In this document: piece by piece, positions 3,506-5,541 of the stretch | How positions within the stretch are numbered: position 1 is the first letter of the stretch | How the letters are laid out: every line of letters starts with the position of its first letter | Assembly: GCA_030591195.1 (NCBI GenBank) | Contig: JAUVBO010000272.1 | Span: forward strand, 1-5,541 | Origin: Pseudomonadota bacterium | GTDB taxonomy: Bacteria; Myxococcota; Polyangia; GCA-2747355; JACKDQ01 | Reading direction: 5' to 3' | DNA: 5,541 nucleotides | Notes under the pieces: model-generated | Told to the model about the DNA's origin: nothing | Databases searched by the model: none | Seen by the model: only the letters and a program-made list of their open reading frames with translations | Made by a program: the position numbers and the translations under genes

Positions 3506-5541
3506 TCAACGCGTCCTAGAGCCGGCCGGGTGCGTTTGTCCGTGGAACGGTCGCCCCGCCTGGCACTTAGCGTTGTACGCCCGCAGGAGGTCGGGTTGCA
3601 CGCGCTTGAACAGCACGGCTGCCTCGTAGGCCTTTGGGTAGGCCTGGCAGCGCAGTCGGTGCCGCTCGTCTGGGTCGTGGCGTAGGTCGTAGACCCAGCA
3701 CCCCCCCCCGCGGAACGATAGCTGGACCTTGGTGCCGCGCTCGTCCACCGCCGACAGCGTCGCCTCGTTGCCCCACAAGAAGACGTGACGCCGCCGGAAG
3801 ACGTCTTGGAAGAGAGACTCGCCCTGGAAGAGCTTCGGGTTGTAGGCGATGCCCATTGCGTCGAGCATGGTCGGCGCGAGGTCCACGTGGCTCGTTGGAA
3901 CCTCGATCACCCGTGGTTTGAAGAGCTTGGGCTGATAGAGCAGCGCGGGCGTCTGGAAGTTCTCGTTGTAGCTCTGACGCGCGTGGGTCCAGTTGCCCTC
4001 GTGCTGGCCAAACGCCTCACCGTGGTCGCCGACGATGACGAAGATCGTTCGGTCAGCCAGGCCGCGCCTCTCGACGTGACGCACCATCCGCTCGATCTGC
4101 GTGTCGAGCAGGTAGAGGTTGTTCAGGTAGCGATGGACCTTCCGCGCTGGCGAGTACCTACGGTACCGGGGACCGAAGTCGGGATAGGGCCAGTGGGCGA
4201 CGAAGCTGTAGTACACGCCGAAGAACGGCCGCTCTCCGGCCCGGTCGAGGCGGTCGAGGAAGAACCCGACCGTTCGGACCTCGTCCTTGGCCAGCGCCTT
4301 GCGCGAAACGCGGCCGCGGATCGGCAACGTCGTGAAGTCGGAGATTTCCCGCGGGCCGTTGCGCCTCATCAGGTCACGGGGGAAGTAGCAGGTCAGGGGG
4401 GACGGCGACACCAGGAACGTGTCGTACCCGGGTGGGAGCTGGGTGAAGACCGTGGGCAGGTGCGGGCCCTCGCCGGTCGAGGAGACACGACGCTCCGGCA
4501 TCGGGTAGAGGCCGGTGAAGAGCGAGAAGATCGATCGACGGCTGGAGTTGCTCGGCGAGAAGTGGTTGTTCAGACGGAGCCCGCGTCGGGCGAGCTTGGC
4601 GAGGAACGGCATCGGCACCTTCCCGCCGATGGGCGTGAAGGCGTACCGCAGGCCGGTGCTCTCCATCAGGATCAAGAGCACGTTCCACGGCTTGTTGGCG
4701 CGGGCGGCGGGCAGTGCCTTCTTGGGCCGGACGTCGCTGACCAGCAGCGGGTGGACGAACTGCAGCGAGGTCAACTGGGCCGCGAAGGGACCCCGGGCAA
4801 ACCCCTGTACGCCGCGGTCTCGCGGTGGCCAGAGGGCATCGTCGGTGAGTCGCCGGAGGCGGGTCTCCGTCGATTGGACCTTGGCCAGCAGGCGTCTGGC
4901 ATTCCAGGGGAACAAGGTTGGCCACTCGCTGGCCGCCAGATCGAGGTTGTCCGACACCTCGGCGGTGAAGAACGCGACGGGGTTGCGTCGCATGGCCTTC
5001 GCCAGGGCCGGCGCCGGATCTTGATCCAGCGCCCAGCCGACCGTCGCGAGCAGCACTCCGGCTGCCGCTGTCGCGACGGCTGACCGGCCGAGCAGGCGAG
5101 CAGGGATGCGTGTGGCGAGCAGCAGCATCGCCACCGGTGCGGCGACGAACGCCACGCCTGCTGGATCGACGAGCGTGAGCAGCAGCGGGGCGGTCTCGAG
5201 CAAGCCGGTCGAGATGGTCTCGACGAGCATCGCGAAGGTCAGCCCCTCGCCTCCCACCGACAGGGCCTCGAGGTGGGACTGATTGGCGAGGGCGATGGCA
5301 GTCAGGGTCAGGCCGAGCATCGCCCAGCCCAGGGGGCGAAGGCCCGCCGTCACCCAGGGGTGGATCCGTCCGCCACGATCAGGCGCGTGGAGCAGCGGAG
5401 CGGTTGCCAGGACCACCAGCGAGGCCAGGGCCGCGACCATCGCCGCCAGCGCCAGATCTTCGAGCCAGCCCGCCGCGAGCAGCGGCCATCCGGGGCCGCC
5501 CGTCGCGCCGGCGGTCAGCAGCCGGATCCGATACGCGGCGC
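3506..5541 (-). CDS. LtaS/sulfatase-like membrane transferase, 5' end outside window
   Basis: Numbered from the internal Met at 5440, 644 residues are visible. The frame stays open for 33 more codons to the window edge, encoding a hydrophobic stretch with GWLEDLALAA, so the real start lies beyond 5541. About four to five membrane segments occupy the first 140 residues (around 1-17, 36-53, 94-110, 120-137). Next come a linker and an alkaline phosphatase superfamily domain (about 252-600). Visible motifs are NVLLILMES (metal-ligand candidate Glu260), SNSSRRSIFSLFTGLYP (candidate nucleophile Ser300, ten residues before Gly310), AHWPY (His416), VGDHGE (Asp472, His473), QHEGNW (His480) and SHVDLAPTMLDAMG. 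The C-terminal WVYDLRHDPDERHRL is typical of sulfatase-like proteins. The Cys/Ser-x-Pro-x-Arg formylglycine signal is absent, so phosphoglycerol or phosphoethanolamine transfer to an envelope polymer or lipid is likelier than sulfate hydrolysis. The active site should face the periplasm. Its stop is 11 bases from the convergent lipoprotein stop. Confidence 0.9.
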   Translation of the reverse strand, partial: AAYRIRLLTAGATGGPGWPLLAAGWLEDLALAAMVAALASLVVLATAPLLHAPDRGGRIHPWVTAGLRPLGWAMLGLTLTAIALANQSHLEALSVGGEGLTFAMLVETISTGLLETAPLLLTLVDPAGVAFVAAPVAMLLLATRIPARLLGRSAVATAAAGVLLATVGWALDQDPAPALAKAMRRNPVAFFTAEVSDNLDLAASEWPTLFPWNARRLLAKVQSTETRLRRLTDDALWPPRDRGVQGFARGPFAAQLTSLQFVHPLLVSDVRPKKALPAARANKPWNVLLILMESTGLRYAFTPIGGKVPMPFLAKLARRGLRLNNHFSPSNSSRRSIFSLFTGLYPMPERRVSSTGEGPHLPTVFTQLPPGYDTFLVSPSPLTCYFPRDLMRRNGPREISDFTTLPIRGRVSRKALAKDEVRTVGFFLDRLDRAGERPFFGVYYSFVAHWPYPDFGPRYRRYSPARKVHRYLNNLYLLDTQIERMVRHVERRGLADRTIFVIVGDHGEAFGQHEGNWTHARQSYNENFQTPALLYQPKLFKPRVIEVPTSHVDLAPTMLDAMGIAYNPKLFQGESLFQDVFRRRHVFLWGNEATLSAVDERGTKVQLSFRGGGCWVYDLRHDPDERHRLRCQAYPKAYEAAVLFKRVQPDLLRAYNAKCQAGRPFHGQTHPAGSRTR
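3701..3709 (-). repeat. Nine-base G homopolymer inside the transferase gene
   Basis: A run of nine C on the plus strand (nine G in the coding sense) encodes Gly578-Gly580 in FRGGGCWVYD. One added G would shift reading into a frame that stops at 3567-3569, changing about the last 45 residues and removing about 20. The catalytic motifs lie upstream and would be kept. The run could be a slippage-prone site or a sequencing-error hotspot. Confidence 0.9.

Noticed and set aside
2424..3509. 361-codon minus-strand open frame opposite the lipoprotein gene
   Set aside because: No recognisable domain; the plus strand has a strong ribosome binding site, lipoprotein signal and peptidase motifs.
3495..3535. 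Bidirectional terminator between the convergent genes
   Set aside because: Only short palindromes (GAGCTC, CCGGCCGG) are present; no stem of useful length and no U-run in either direction.
3785..5083. 432-codon plus-strand open frame opposite the transferase
   Set aside because: Val/Glu/Arg-rich antisense translation; the minus strand has the alkaline phosphatase superfamily motifs in order.

Overview
The window is very GC-rich, and its genes use mostly G/C-ending codons, so long open frames appear on the antisense strand of every real gene. Four protein genes are supported. The combination points to a high-GC Gram-negative bacterium of the Myxococcota (former Deltaproteobacteria) type: a eukaryote-like Ser/Thr kinase with a membrane-anchored Pro/Arg-rich tail, a TPR protein with a C-terminal membrane anchor, a lipoprotein with an Asp/Gly-rich linker, and an LtaS-like membrane transferase. 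This placement is inferred from gene style, not from a marker gene.

Layout. Positions 1-88 hold no gene I can support, apart from a hairpin just past the stop of the leftmost gene. A minus-strand pair follows, read right to left: a transmembrane Ser/Thr protein kinase (734-2308, GTG start), then 54 bases downstream a small TPR protein (89-679). They are probably co-transcribed. A 214-base divergent region (2309-2522) separates the kinase from a plus-strand gene. It contains a possible leaderless promoter for the kinase, a perfect 12-base palindrome near its centre, a cluster of CGACTGCA direct repeats, and a strong ribosome binding site for the plus-strand gene. That gene (2523-3494) encodes a lipoprotein with an SH3-like segment and a C39/papain-like cysteine peptidase fold. 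It converges, with only 11 bases between stop codons, on a minus-strand gene (3506 to beyond 5541). This last gene encodes a multi-spanning membrane protein with an alkaline phosphatase superfamily (LtaS/sulfatase-like) catalytic domain. Its start lies outside the window.

Working together. All four products are predicted to sit in or on the cell envelope: a membrane kinase and TPR partner that could sense and signal, a surface or periplasmic peptidase-like lipoprotein, and an enzyme likely to modify an envelope polymer or lipid. The shared divergent region between kinase and lipoprotein suggests common control. A link between these genes and the convergent transferase gene is only positional. 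I see no mobile element, CRISPR array, tRNA or rRNA. Nothing here proves a new system. The points most worth a second look are the kinase/TPR pair with its repeat-bearing tail, the divergent control region, and the non-canonical nucleophile region of the transferase.
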